DNA of 64,000 nt from assembly GCF_014199625.1 (NCBI RefSeq), contig NZ_JACHNY010000011.1, positions 1-64,000 on the forward strand. Reading direction: 5' to 3'. Shown in pieces: positions 9,854 to 17,428 of this stretch. Each line of letters opens with the position of its first letter. The first letter of the stretch is position 1. Origin of the DNA: Sphingomonas abaci. GTDB lineage: Bacteria > Pseudomonadota > Alphaproteobacteria > Sphingomonadales > Sphingomonadaceae. Below the pieces are notes generated by a model. The model did not search any database. It had not been told where the DNA came from and was given only the letters and a program-made list of their open reading frames with translations. The position numbers and the translations under genes are program-made.

Positions 9854-9960
9854 GTTCCCGGGCGAAGGCCGGGACCCGGTTGGGGGACGATGGTGATGCA
9901 GGGCATCGCTCCGTATCAATCACCTTTCCAACTAGGCCCCGGCCTTCGCCGGGGAACAAG
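9854..9960. repeat. Dispersed paired palindromic (BIME-like) repeat, copy 1
   Basis: Two inverted arms (9854-9886 and 9926-9960) each form a GC-rich hairpin: GTTCCCGGGCGAAGGCCGGG and the mirror GGCCCCGGCCTTCGCCGGGG. The same two-arm arrangement recurs at 29888-29990 and 32207-32339. It sits in the 388-nt gap between pyrH and tsf, which otherwise holds only the tsf terminator. It resembles REP/BIME elements, which usually occupy such spaces at operon ends. No protein is encoded. Confidence 0.75.
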
Positions 9961-10021
9961 AAGGAAAAGAAAATCCGCTCCCCTTGTTCGAGCCTCCGCA
10001 TCTCCGCCTGAGGCACGCCTC

Positions 10022-10066
10022 AAAAGAGAAAAGGGCGGAGGCGGCCGCCAAGCCACCCCCGCCCTT
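10022..10066 (-). terminator. Terminator of rpsB-tsf
   Basis: An 8-bp stem (AAGGGCGG at 10031-10038 with CCGCCCTT at 10059-10066) lies 40 nt after the tsf stop. On the minus strand it is followed by a U-rich tail, from the A-rich stretch at 10022-10032. This is a credible intrinsic terminator. Confidence 0.75.
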
Positions 10067-10105
10067 GAACCCTCGGCTCCACCCGTGAAGGGCGGAGCGA
10101 AAGCG

Positions 10106-11050
10106 TTACGCCGCCGGCTTGGCCTGCGGCACGCCGGAAGCCGCCGCGACCTCGGCGGCGAAGTCGGAGGCTTCCTTCTCGATGCCCTCGCCGAGCTGGA
10201 AACGGACATAGTCCTTCAGCACGATGGTGGCGCCGGCATCCTTGCCCGCCTTGGCGACGACGTCGCTGATCTTGGTCTTGCCGTCCATCACGAACAGCTG
10301 GCTGACCAGCGCATGCTCCTTGCGGTACTTGGCGATGCCGCCCTCGACCATCTTGGCGATGATGTCGGCAGGCTTGCCCGACTCGGCGGCCTTCTCGGTC
10401 GCGATCGCGCGCTCGCGCTCGATCTCGGCCTCGTCCAGGTCCGCCTCGTTCAGCGCCTTGGGGAACGCGGCGGCGATGTGCATCGCCAGCTGCTTGCCGA
10501 GCGACTGCAGCACCTCGTCCGACGCCTCGGACTCGAGCGCGACGAGCACGCCGATCTTGCCCATGCCGGGCGCCTGCGCGTTGTGGACATAGGACACGAC
10601 CGCGCCCTTGCTCACTTCCAGACGCTTCGAGCGGCGCAGCGACTGGTTCTCGCCGATCGTCGCGACGTTGTTCGTCAGCGTCTCCTCGACGGTCTTGCCC
10701 GACGGCATCGCTTGGCCCTTCAGCGCCTCGATATCGTCGCCGCTGGCGAGCGCGATCTCGGTCACTTCGCGGACGAACTGCTGGAATTGGTCGTTCTTGG
10801 CGACGAAGTCCGTCTCCGAGTTCACCTCGACCGCGGCGCCACGGGTGCCCGAGGTCGCGACGCCGACCAGGCCCTCGGCCGCGGTGCGGCTCGACTTCTT
10901 GGCGGCGGCCGCCAGGCCCTTGGTGCGCAGCCAGTCCATCGCCGCGTCCATGTCGCCGGCGGTCTCGTTCAGCGCCTTCTTGCAGTCCATCATGCCCGCG
11001 CCGCTCTTCTCGCGCAGATCCTTGACCATCGCTGCCGTGATATCGGCCAT
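10106..11050 (-). CDS. tsf: Translation elongation factor Ts
   Basis: A 314-aa nucleotide-exchange factor for EF-Tu. The N-terminus MADITAAMVKDLREKSGAGMMDCKKAL is the conserved EF-Ts start (UBA-like domain), followed by the core motif SETDFVAKNDQF. Slightly longer than the E. coli protein (283 aa), usual for alphaproteobacteria. The frame is open upstream to 11179, but ATG 11050 is the conserved start. It is co-transcribed with rpsB across an 85-nt gap that contains a strong hairpin. Confidence 0.97.
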   Translation of the reverse strand: MADITAAMVKDLREKSGAGMMDCKKALNETAGDMDAAMDWLRTKGLAAAAKKSSRTAAEGLVGVATSGTRGAAVEVNSETDFVAKNDQFQQFVREVTEIALASGDDIEALKGQAMPSGKTVEETLTNNVATIGENQSLRRSKRLEVSKGAVVSYVHNAQAPGMGKIGVLVALESEASDEVLQSLGKQLAMHIAAAFPKALNEADLDEAEIERERAIATEKAAESGKPADIIAKMVEGGIAKYRKEHALVSQLFVMDGKTKISDVVAKAGKDAGATIVLKDYVRFQLGEGIEKEASDFAAEVAAASGVPQAKPAA

Positions 11051-11079
11051 GTTACTGATCCTCTTGTCCGAATGTGAGT

Positions 11080-11116
11080 GCGGGCGGGGCGGAGCGTTCC
11101 GCCCTGCCCCGCCCGC
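11080..11116 (-). other. Intercistronic hairpin between rpsB and tsf
   Basis: An 11-bp GC-only stem (11080-11090 with 11106-11116) that can be extended inward fills half of the rpsB-tsf gap. There is no U tract after it on the minus strand. It is therefore more likely an attenuator, an RNase site or an mRNA stabiliser setting the S2:EF-Ts ratio than a full terminator. Confidence 0.5.
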
Positions 11117-11135
11117 TAGAAGCCGTCTGTGACGA

Positions 11136-11954
11136 TTATGCGTCGATCTGGCGCTCGGCCTCGACCGCCTGGTCCGCATTGGCGTCGCCGACGATCGGGT
11201 CGGTGCTCAGCGCCGCTTCCGACGGCGGCTCAGCCATCGCGCCCATGTCGACGCCGCGGCGCTGCTGCTGCTCCTGGCCGCCACGGGTCGCGGCGATCGC
11301 GATCGCCTCGCAGTACAGGCGGATGGCGCGGCTGGCGTCGTCGTTCGCCGGCACCGGGAAGGCGATGCCGTCCGGCGACACGTTCGAATCGAGGATCGCG
11401 ACGACCGGGATGCCCAGCGTGTTGGCTTCCTTGATCGCCAGCTCTTCCTTGTTGGCGTCGATCACGAACATCACGTCCGGGATGCCGCCCATGTCGCGGA
11501 TGCCGCCCAGCGACAGTTCGAGCTTGTCACGCTCGCGGGTGAGCTGCAGCACTTCCTTCTTGGTGAGGCCGGCAGTGTTACCCGACAGCTGCTCTTCCAG
11601 CGCCTTCATGCGCTTGATCGAGTTGGAGATCGTCTTCCAGTTGGTGAGCATGCCGCCCAGCCAGCGGTGGTTGACGAAATGCTGGCCGGCGCGACGCGCG
11701 GCATCGGCGACGGGCTCCTGGGCCTGGCGCTTGGTGCCGACGAACAGCACCTTGCCGCCCTGCGCCACGGTCTGCGACACGAATTCCAGCGCGCGCGCGA
11801 AGAGCGGCACGGTCTGCGACAGATCGAGGATGTGGACGCCGTTGCGGTCGCCGAAGATGTAGGGCTTCATCTTCGGATTCCAGCGGTGGGTCTGGTGGCC
11901 GAAGTGCGCGCCGGTCTCGATGAGCTGCTGCATGGTGACGACAGGAGCCGCCAT
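11136..11954 (-). CDS. rpsB: 30S ribosomal protein S2
   Basis: A 272-aa small-subunit protein. The start MAAPVVTMQQLIETGAHFGHQTHRWNPKM is canonical, and a GGAAGGAAAT ribosome-binding site precedes the ATG at 11954. The C-terminal 40 residues are an acidic/Ala-rich extension beyond the E. coli length (241 aa), common in alphaproteobacteria. It leads the rpsB-tsf operon. Confidence 0.97.
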   Translation of the reverse strand: MAAPVVTMQQLIETGAHFGHQTHRWNPKMKPYIFGDRNGVHILDLSQTVPLFARALEFVSQTVAQGGKVLFVGTKRQAQEPVADAARRAGQHFVNHRWLGGMLTNWKTISNSIKRMKALEEQLSGNTAGLTKKEVLQLTRERDKLELSLGGIRDMGGIPDVMFVIDANKEELAIKEANTLGIPVVAILDSNVSPDGIAFPVPANDDASRAIRLYCEAIAIAATRGGQEQQQRRGVDMGAMAEPPSEAALSTDPIVGDANADQAVEAERQIDA

Positions 11955-12055
11955 AGTGATTTCCTTCCGGTTGTTCCTCTGGGAAGCGGATGACGCGGCG
12001 GCTCGAAGCCAGGCGCACCGGTGTGTGATGCTTCCCATGCGGGGTTGAGGCGGGC

Positions 12056-12084
12056 CGCTTAGTCGAACATCGCCCGAAACGCAA
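12056..12084 (-). promoter_or_regulatory. Putative rpsB-tsf promoter
   Basis: On the minus strand: TTGCGT (12084-12079), a 17-nt spacer, then TAAGCG (12061-12056), followed by the GC-rich discriminator GCCCGCCTC. The layout parallels the promoters in front of the three minus-strand tRNAs in this window, which also run TARnGGG into a CCTC-rich discriminator. This suggests shared growth-rate or stringent control. The predicted 5' leader is about 95 nt. The call was made by eye. Confidence 0.45.
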
Positions 12085-12139
12085 CCGCCTCGGTCCTCAC
12101 CGGTCCGGCAGCCCGATGATCCGGCTTTGTTCCAGGTGC

Positions 12140-12169
12140 TTGACACATGGAACGAAGATGGAACATAAC
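12140..12169 (+). promoter_or_regulatory. Putative promoter with LexA-like box
   Basis: TTGACA (12140-12145) and CATAAC (12164-12169) are 18 nt apart and could form a sigma70 promoter reading toward the 78-aa protein at 12323. Within the spacer, GAAC-N7-GAAC (12150-12164) matches the reverse complement of the alphaproteobacterial LexA box GTTC-N7-GTTC. If real, the gene would be SOS-controlled with a leader of about 150 nt. The spacer is less AT-rich than most LexA boxes. Confidence 0.35.
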
Positions 12170-12254
12170 CGCTTCATCAGGGGAACGGGATTCGCCACGC
12201 CGCACCAGCGGCCCGGTTTATCGGATCGCGACAACCTAGGTGTACACGCACCCA

Positions 12255-12280
12255 GGAACCCCCACTCTGGTTTGTAGGTT
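12255..12280 (+). promoter_or_regulatory. Possible EcfG-type general-stress promoter
   Basis: GGAAC (12255-12259), a 17-nt spacer and GGTT (12277-12280) approximate the alphaproteobacterial EcfG consensus GGAAC-N16/17-CGTT (one mismatch in the -10). It lies 42 nt before the ATG of the small membrane protein at 12323, a better distance than the upstream sigma70-like site. Confidence 0.3.
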
Positions 12281-12322
12281 AGCATCCGTCGACGGTCGAC
12301 TGATGCGATACGGGAGGCGGAC

Positions 12323-12559
12323 ATGGTGGCAATAATGAGCATGTTGGTGTTCGCGGGCGCATTGGCCCTGTCCGTGTCGGTGATCGCAATGGCGATCGGC
12401 CCGCAGTGGCGGCGAATCGTCCGTCTGGCGATGGGACATGGCGAGAGCACCTATGCGCCGCTGCACCAACTGGCGCTGGCGGAGCGACGCATCGCTGTCA
12501 GACGCTGGGCGTCGGCCCCGGCTCCCGCGGCCCTGCGCCGGCTGCACGAAGCCGCTTGA
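12323..12559 (+). CDS. Small single-pass membrane protein, unknown function
   Basis: A 78-aa protein with one N-terminal hydrophobic helix (residues 1-27) and a basic, Arg/Ala-rich tail that would lie in the cytoplasm or periplasm. A strong GGGAGG ribosome-binding site 5 nt before ATG, and normal GC-rich codon use, argue it is real. Its last 62 nt overlap the 3' end of pssA on the other strand (12498-12559). The 368-nt upstream region carries LexA-like and EcfG-like sequences on this strand, so stress induction is possible. I do not recognise the family. Confidence 0.75.
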   Translation: MVAIMSMLVFAGALALSVSVIAMAIGPQWRRIVRLAMGHGESTYAPLHQLALAERRIAVRRWASAPAPAALRRLHEAA

Positions 12560-13343
12560 CTCGTTCATAGCTGACGATGCTGAACGGGATGAGCAGCAGG
12601 TAAAGCGACGCGACCAGGCTGAGCGTCGGCCAGGGCAAGGTGATGAGGGCTGCTCCCAGCAGCACCACCAGCGCCAACGCCTCGAACCGGATATTCCGGC
12701 GTAGCCGCAGCGACTTCCACGAAAAGGTGGCGATGCTCGACACCATCAGCAGGGCGATGAAGATCGCCCAGGGCGCGACGAAATAGGGCGACGACAGGAA
12801 TGGCGCGTCGACCCACAGGGACAGCATCAGCGGCAGCAGCGCCAACCCCGCCCCGGCCGGCGCGGGCACGCCGGTCAGGAATCCGGCGGATTTGTGCGGC
12901 TGTTCCTTCTCGTCGATCAGCGCGTTGAACCGAGCGAGCCGCAATGCGCAGAAGACCGCCAGCACCAGCGCCGCCATCCAGCCGAAGCGCGGGAAGGCGG
13001 ACAACGACCAGAGATAGAGGATCAGCGCCGGCGCCACGCCGAAGCTGATCGCGTCGGACAGCGAGTCCAATTCCGCGCCAAACCGACTCTCACCGTGTAG
13101 CAACCGCGCGATGCGACCGTCGATGCCGTCGAGCACGCCCGCGACCATGATCATCGCCACGGCGCGTTCGAAATCATGGCCGATCGCGAACCGCACGCCC
13201 GACAGGCCCGAGCACAGCGCCAGCGCGGTGACAGCGTTGGGCGCGACCGCACGGAGCGGAATGCCACCACGTGGGCGACGGAAACCGCCACTGCGGCGCG
13301 ACGGCATCGGCTGGTCGCCGGGATCATAGGACGGGTCGGTCAC
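12498..13343 (-). CDS. pssA: CDP-diacylglycerol-serine O-phosphatidyltransferase
   Basis: A 281-aa (or shorter) membrane enzyme that joins CDP-diacylglycerol and serine to phosphatidylserine. The CDP-alcohol phosphotransferase motif is complete (DGRIAR, then G and the paired Asp in GAELDSLSD). About eight hydrophobic helices. The start is uncertain: GTG at 13343, 10 nt after the psd stop, or ATG at 13307 (269 aa); neither has a clear Shine-Dalgarno. Its product is the substrate of the upstream psd gene, so the pair makes phosphatidylethanolamine. Confidence 0.92.
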   Translation of the reverse strand: MTDPSYDPGDQPMPSRRSGGFRRPRGGIPLRAVAPNAVTALALCSGLSGVRFAIGHDFERAVAMIMVAGVLDGIDGRIARLLHGESRFGAELDSLSDAISFGVAPALILYLWSLSAFPRFGWMAALVLAVFCALRLARFNALIDEKEQPHKSAGFLTGVPAPAGAGLALLPLMLSLWVDAPFLSSPYFVAPWAIFIALLMVSSIATFSWKSLRLRRNIRFEALALVVLLGAALITLPWPTLSLVASLYLLLIPFSIVSYERVKRLRAAGAGPREPGPTPSV

Positions 13344-13353
13344 CGGCGGCGGC

Positions 13354-14076
13354 TCATTGCGCAATGCCCTGCACGGCAACGCCGCCAACGCGGCCGATGA
13401 TCGTCTCGCCCGCGACCGACCGCTGACCCAGCGCGACCTGCGGAGCGCAATCATCGGGCAGGAACACGTCGACGCGGCTGCCGAAGCGGATCAGGCCGAT
13501 CCGCTGCCCCGCCGCGACCATGTCGCCGGGCTTGGCGAAGGCGACGATGCGGCGCGCCACCAGCCCGGCGATCTGGGTGAAGCCGATCCGGCGGCCATCG
13601 CGCCCTTCCACGACGAAATGCTGGCGCTCGTTCTCGTCCGACGCCTTGTCGAGGTCGGCGTTGAAGAATTTGCCGGAGATATAAACGACCTGGCGGATCG
13701 TGCCGGCGATCGGGGTGCGGTTGATGTGCACGTCGAACACCGACATGAAGATCGACACGCGCACCATCGGCGCATCTCCCAGCTCCGCGACCAGTTCGCG
13801 CGGGACGGGCACGCGCTGGATCATCGTCACCAGCCCGTCGGCCGGCGCGACGATCAGCCCCTCGCCTTGGGGCGTAGTGCGGATCGGATCGCGGAAGAAG
13901 GTGGCGACCCAGGCGGTGACGCCCAGCATCGGCCAGAACAGCACCTTGCTGATGATCGTCAACAGCAGGGTGATGCCGAGCGCGATGGCGGTGTATTTCC
14001 GCCCTTCGGGATGGACGGCCGGGAAGCGCCACTTGACGGTGGTCGTCACGACCGGCGGTTTTTCGAGGGATGGCAT
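13354..14076 (-). CDS. psd: Phosphatidylserine decarboxylase proenzyme
   Basis: A 240-aa decarboxylase making phosphatidylethanolamine. Self-cleavage would occur at Gly199-Ser200 in IRFGSRVDVF, turning Ser200 into the pyruvoyl group; this is the short, PSD-A-like class, with FGS in place of the LGST of E. coli. Two hydrophobic segments near residues 28-65 anchor it in the membrane. DVHINRTP is also characteristic. It precedes pssA in the same operon and is divergent from icd. Confidence 0.95.
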   Translation of the reverse strand: MPSLEKPPVVTTTVKWRFPAVHPEGRKYTAIALGITLLLTIISKVLFWPMLGVTAWVATFFRDPIRTTPQGEGLIVAPADGLVTMIQRVPVPRELVAELGDAPMVRVSIFMSVFDVHINRTPIAGTIRQVVYISGKFFNADLDKASDENERQHFVVEGRDGRRIGFTQIAGLVARRIVAFAKPGDMVAAGQRIGLIRFGSRVDVFLPDDCAPQVALGQRSVAGETIIGRVGGVAVQGIAQ

Positions 14077-14226
14077 CGGCTTCTCCTACCGCTGTGGCAT
14101 CCATGTGACAATCACGAACGCCCCGCCCGGCGCACTGGAGGCGCGGCGCGGTCGGTCGGACGGGCATTGCGGTCGCCCGGCACACATCCTAGACGCCTGC
14201 CCATCCACTTTCCCAAGGAAGCGATA

Positions 14227-15444
14227 ATGGCCAAAATCAAGGTGAACACGCCGATCGTGGAGATCGACGGCGACGAGATGACCCGGATCATCTGGGAATG
14301 GATCCGCGAGCGGCTGATCAAGCCCTATCTCGACATCGAGCTGGCCTATTACGACCTGAGCGTCGATAACCGCGACGCCACCAACGACCAGGTGACGATC
14401 GACGCGGCCGAAGCGACCAAGAAGTACGGCGTCGCCGTCAAGTGCGCGACGATCACCCCCGACGAGGCCCGCGTCGAGGAGTTCGGCCTGAAGAAGATGT
14501 GGAAGTCGCCGAATGGCACGATCCGCAACATCCTGGGCGGCGTGGTGTTCCGCGAGCCGATCGTGATCAAGAACGTGCCCCGCCTGATCCCGGGCTGGAC
14601 CCACCCAATCGTCGTCGGCCGCCACGCCTTCGGCGACCAGTACAAGGCCACCGACTTCAAGGTGCCCGGCAAGGGCAAGCTGACCATGAAGTGGACGGGC
14701 GAGGACGGCCAGGAGATCGAGCATGAGGTGTTCGACTTCCCCTCGTCGGGCGTCGCGATGGGCATGTACAATCTTGACGAGTCGATCCGCGACTTCGCGC
14801 GCGCCTCGATGCACTATGGCCTGAACCTGAAGTGGCCGGTGTACCTGTCGACCAAGAACACGATCCTGAAGGCCTATGACGGCCGCTTCAAGGACCTGTT
14901 CGCGGAGGTGTTCGAGACCGAGTTCAAGGACAAGTTCCAGGAAGCCGGCATCGTCTACGAGCATCGCCTGATTGACGACATGGTCGCCTCGGCGCTCAAG
15001 TGGAATGGCGAATTCGTCTGGGCCTGCAAGAACTATGACGGCGACGTGCAGTCGGACCAGGTGGCGCAAGGGTTCGGCTCGCTTGGCCTGATGACCTCGG
15101 TGCTGCTGACCCCGGACGGCAAGACCGTGGAAGCCGAAGCGGCGCACGGCACCGTCACCCGCCACTACCGCCAGCACCAGCAGGGCAAGGCGACCTCGAC
15201 CAACCCGATCGCGTCGATCTTCGCCTGGACCGGCGGCCTCAAGTATCGCGGCAAGTTCGACAACACCCCCGAGGTGACCCAGTTCGCCGAGACGCTGGAG
15301 CGCGTCTGCATCGAGACGGTCGAGAACGGTCACATGACCAAGGATCTCGCGATCCTGATCGGCCCGGACCAGCCATGGATGACGACCGAGCAGTTCTTCG
15401 AGCAGGTTCGCGTCAATCTCGAAGCGAAGATGGCGAACGCCTGA
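14227..15444 (+). CDS. icd: NADP-dependent isocitrate dehydrogenase
   Basis: A 405-aa homodimeric, eukaryote-like (type II) isocitrate dehydrogenase of the TCA cycle, giving 2-oxoglutarate and NADPH. Conserved pieces include VEIDGDEMTRIIW, SPNGTIRNILGG and AAHGTVTRHY. The ORF is open far upstream (to 13357), but that part only mirrors psd; ATG 14227 with AAGGAAG 6 nt upstream is the real start. A strong hairpin follows. Confidence 0.98.
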   Translation: MAKIKVNTPIVEIDGDEMTRIIWEWIRERLIKPYLDIELAYYDLSVDNRDATNDQVTIDAAEATKKYGVAVKCATITPDEARVEEFGLKKMWKSPNGTIRNILGGVVFREPIVIKNVPRLIPGWTHPIVVGRHAFGDQYKATDFKVPGKGKLTMKWTGEDGQEIEHEVFDFPSSGVAMGMYNLDESIRDFARASMHYGLNLKWPVYLSTKNTILKAYDGRFKDLFAEVFETEFKDKFQEAGIVYEHRLIDDMVASALKWNGEFVWACKNYDGDVQSDQVAQGFGSLGLMTSVLLTPDGKTVEAEAAHGTVTRHYRQHQQGKATSTNPIASIFAWTGGLKYRGKFDNTPEVTQFAETLERVCIETVENGHMTKDLAILIGPDQPWMTTEQFFEQVRVNLEAKMANA

Positions 15445-15451
15445 CCGATGC

Positions 15452-15483
15452 CTGGCCGGCGCTTCGGATGAAGCGCCGGCCAG
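15452..15483 (+). terminator. Hairpin terminator after icd
   Basis: A perfect 13-bp stem (15452-15464 with 15471-15483) and 6-nt loop begin 8 nt past the icd stop. There is no U tract, but the position and stability fit a transcript end. Confidence 0.7.
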
Positions 15484-15604
15484 TCCCGCCTGTGCCACCG
15501 TGGCGCATGACGGCCGCAAATCGGCATAGCTTGCATCATTATCCCAGGTTTATACCTCCATTTGCTCGAACGGTCGTCCTGACCGGCAGACATGGGGGAT
15601 ATGT

Positions 15605-16249
15605 ATGCAAACGATCTTTCTGGCGCTTGCCGCAGCCGCCGCGATCGCGGCCGCGCCGGCGGGAGCCGCCACCATCACCGATGGCACGGTCAGCTCCGCC
15701 TTTCTGTTCGCTCCGACGATCGCGCTGAGCGATGCGGAATCGGCCTTCTCCGTAGCGAAGGGCAGCACGTTCCAGGTCGTGTCCACCGGCGCCTTCGCGG
15801 CGGCGGCCGGGCTGACCGGGACGATGGACGGCGCGGTCCGGTTCAGCAAGACGGTCGGCACCGCGATCGACCAGACGCTGACCAACCTGTTCCAGTTCGG
15901 CGACGGGCATGGCGGTCAGTTCGATTTCTCGGCCTTTCGGGCGATCACCACGGCGTTCGCTGATCGCAGCGACGTCTCGACCAGCGGCTCGCTGGTCCTG
16001 TACGGGTTCACCAGCAATCCGCTGCGCGCCCAGGACGCCACCGCGTCGACGCTGACCATCACCTTCAACGCAACCGGCAACTCCGCCTTTTCGGGCAGCG
16101 CGACGCTGGCCACGACATCGGCCGCGCCTGCGCCGACGATCGCGGCGGTGCCCGAACCTACGACATGGGCGATGATGCTGGTCGGCCTGGGGATGGTGGC
16201 GGGCGCAGCGCGCTATCGCCGCCGCAGCCTCACCGCCCGCCTCGCCTGA
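15605..16249 (+). CDS. PEP-CTERM sorting domain protein
   Basis: A 214-aa secreted protein. Signal peptide is residues 1-21 (AAAPAGAA). The body is Thr/Ser/Ala-rich and likely beta-structured. The C-terminus has the tripartite exosortase signal: VPEPTTWAMM, a hydrophobic helix (LVGLGMVAGAA), then RYRRR. It is expected to be cut by an exosortase and carried to the cell surface; no exosortase gene is in this window. GGGG upstream of ATG serves as ribosome-binding site. A second PEP-CTERM gene lies at 19536 but is not obviously homologous in its body. Confidence 0.9.
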   Translation: MQTIFLALAAAAAIAAAPAGAATITDGTVSSAFLFAPTIALSDAESAFSVAKGSTFQVVSTGAFAAAAGLTGTMDGAVRFSKTVGTAIDQTLTNLFQFGDGHGGQFDFSAFRAITTAFADRSDVSTSGSLVLYGFTSNPLRAQDATASTLTITFNATGNSAFSGSATLATTSAAPAPTIAAVPEPTTWAMMLVGLGMVAGAARYRRRSLTARLA

Positions 16250-16323
16250 GCGACGCGCGGCCGGGCCAAGCTTGATGCCGACGGGGCCGGTGGAGCGATC
16301 CGCCGGCCTGTTCGCCATGTCGC

Positions 16324-16340
16324 GGGCGTGCGGCACGCCC
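16324..16340 (+). terminator. Short hairpin after the first PEP-CTERM gene
   Basis: GGGCGTG and CACGCCC (16324-16330, 16334-16340) form a 7-bp stem with a 3-nt loop, 75 nt beyond the stop. There is no U tract. The remaining sequence to the tRNA (16341-16515) holds a 9-bp inverted repeat (16429-16437 with 16478-16486) that could end the minus-strand tRNA transcript; nothing else is seen. Confidence 0.35.
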
Positions 16341-16503
16341 CCGTTGCGCCCATGACAGACCGGCACACGGCATAGCAGCACCGGTGCGATGCGTAGTGGT
16401 GGGAGACCGCGGGACTGCGTGGGAGGTCACGCCCCGCTGCTTATCCCCGCCAGGGCGGTCGTGGTTGTCAGCGCGTGGCGGGGCGTCGCCCGTGGCAGCG
16501 ACT

Positions 16504-16612
16504 TCGGGACGGATATGGTGGAGCCGAGGGGGATCGAACCCCTGACCTTCGCAATGCCATTGCGACGCTCTCCCAGCTGAGCTACGGCCCCATTCCGTTC
16601 GGGAGGCAGCCC
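16504..16612 (-). repeat. Direct repeat containing tRNA-Ala, copy A
   Basis: This 109-nt segment recurs at 16830-16938 (offset 326) with a single mismatch visible in the 5' leader (T versus C). The repeat covers the tRNA, about 12 nt on its 3' side and the first 21 nt upstream (the GGGCTGCCTCCCG discriminator), but not the -35 region or the spacers between the copies. Confidence 0.9.
16516..16591 (-). tRNA. tRNA-Ala (GGC), copy A
   Basis: A 76-nt tRNA with encoded CCA. The acceptor stem is GGGGCCG with CGGCTCC, the D arm GTAGCTCAGCTGGGAGAGC and the T loop GGTTCGATCC. The anticodon loop holds GGC between TCGCA and TGCGA, so it reads GCC/GCU alanine codons. It is identical to the copy at 16842-16917. 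Confidence 0.98.
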
Positions 16613-16639
16613 CTTAACCGGGCGTCCCGAGGATGGCAA
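16592..16639 (-). promoter_or_regulatory. tRNA-Ala copy A promoter
   Basis: Minus strand: TTGCCA (16639-16634), 17-nt spacer, then TAAGGGGCTGCCTCCCG leading into the tRNA. The same module precedes tRNA-Ala copy B and tRNA-Val. The invariant GC-rich discriminator suggests stringent/growth-rate control. Confidence 0.6.
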
Positions 16640-16829
16640 GTAGAAGAACGCTGGCCGCCGCTGAATTTCAGCCGGCACCCTCGCCCCCGCACGCCGCCGC
16701 GCCTCTGTCGTGGAATCCCGACGATCCACCGGCCGCACCGCCAGACGCGCGAAAACGGCGCAAAAGACTGCTGCCTCTGCACCGGACCGAAGTAGATGGG
16801 ATTTAGGGTCAGACCAGCGCACGCGGCGG

Positions 16830-16938
16830 TCGGGACGGATATGGTGGAGCCGAGGGGGATCGAACCCCTGACCTTCGCAATGCCATTGCGACGCTCTCCC
16901 AGCTGAGCTACGGCCCCATTCCGTCCGGGAGGCAGCCC
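16830..16938 (-). repeat. Direct repeat containing tRNA-Ala, copy B
   Basis: Second copy of the 109-nt repeat described at 16504-16612. The 217 nt between the copies carry the copy A promoter but no convincing gene. Confidence 0.9.
16842..16917 (-). tRNA. tRNA-Ala (GGC), copy B
   Basis: Identical in all 76 positions to copy A, with anticodon GGC and encoded CCA. The two genes have separate promoters with different -35/spacer sequences, so they are likely independent transcripts. Confidence 0.98.
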
Positions 16939-16965
16939 ACTAGCCGCCTCGCCGAAGCTTGGCAA
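16918..16965 (-). promoter_or_regulatory. tRNA-Ala copy B promoter
   Basis: Minus strand: TTGCCA (16965-16960), 17-nt spacer, then TAGTGGGCTGCCTCCCG. The -35 is identical to that of copy A while the spacer is unrelated, which supports selection on the elements themselves. Confidence 0.6.
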
Positions 16966-16998
16966 GCGGTGTTTCCACCGCCTGCCAAATTTCTCACA

Positions 16999-17322
16999 TC
17001 AATGTTCGTCCTCGTCGCTCGACGTCTCGACGCCCAGGTCGTCGTCGCCGCCGAGGTCCACTTCATCGTCCGCCGAAGGCTCTTCGTCCTCGCCGGTGAT
17101 GTCCTCCAGATCCTCGTCATCGCCTTCCAGGTCGGCGTCGGGCTTCTGCGTGTCGGACTTCTGCGCCTCGAAGGGCAGCGGCTGCTTCGACTTCAGGATC
17201 GGCTCCGGCTCCCAAGCATACCCGCAGGTGATGCAGGTGACGGGATCGTCCTTTTCGAGGTCGTAGAAACGCGTCGCGCATTTCGGGCACGTACGCTTCG
17301 TGCCCCATTCCGGCTTGATCAT
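16999..17322 (-). CDS. FYDLN acid domain protein (TIGR02300 family)
   Basis: A 107-aa protein with an N-terminal zinc ribbon (Cys12, Cys15, Cys30, Cys33) containing the family signature RFYDLEKDDP, then a highly acidic Asp/Glu tail (residues 60-107). The family is found mainly in alphaproteobacteria and has no settled function; the ribbon suggests binding to nucleic acid or a protein partner. It is divergent from aroA with 106 nt between. Confidence 0.93.
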   Translation of the reverse strand: MIKPEWGTKRTCPKCATRFYDLEKDDPVTCITCGYAWEPEPILKSKQPLPFEAQKSDTQKPDADLEGDDEDLEDITGEDEEPSADDEVDLGGDDDLGVETSSDEDEH

Positions 17323-17428
17323 GCCGTGTCCTTAGCCTTTCGGAATTGGGAATACCCCAGGGATGCTATCCCAGCGAGATGGCCCGCGCCTTGCCATAGC
17401 GCAAGACGGCTGTCAAAGCGCCTGCCCC

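Noticed and set aside
13357..14226. Upstream half of the long plus-strand frame ending in icd
   Set aside because: It only mirrors psd; icd homology begins at ATG 14227 behind a good ribosome-binding site.
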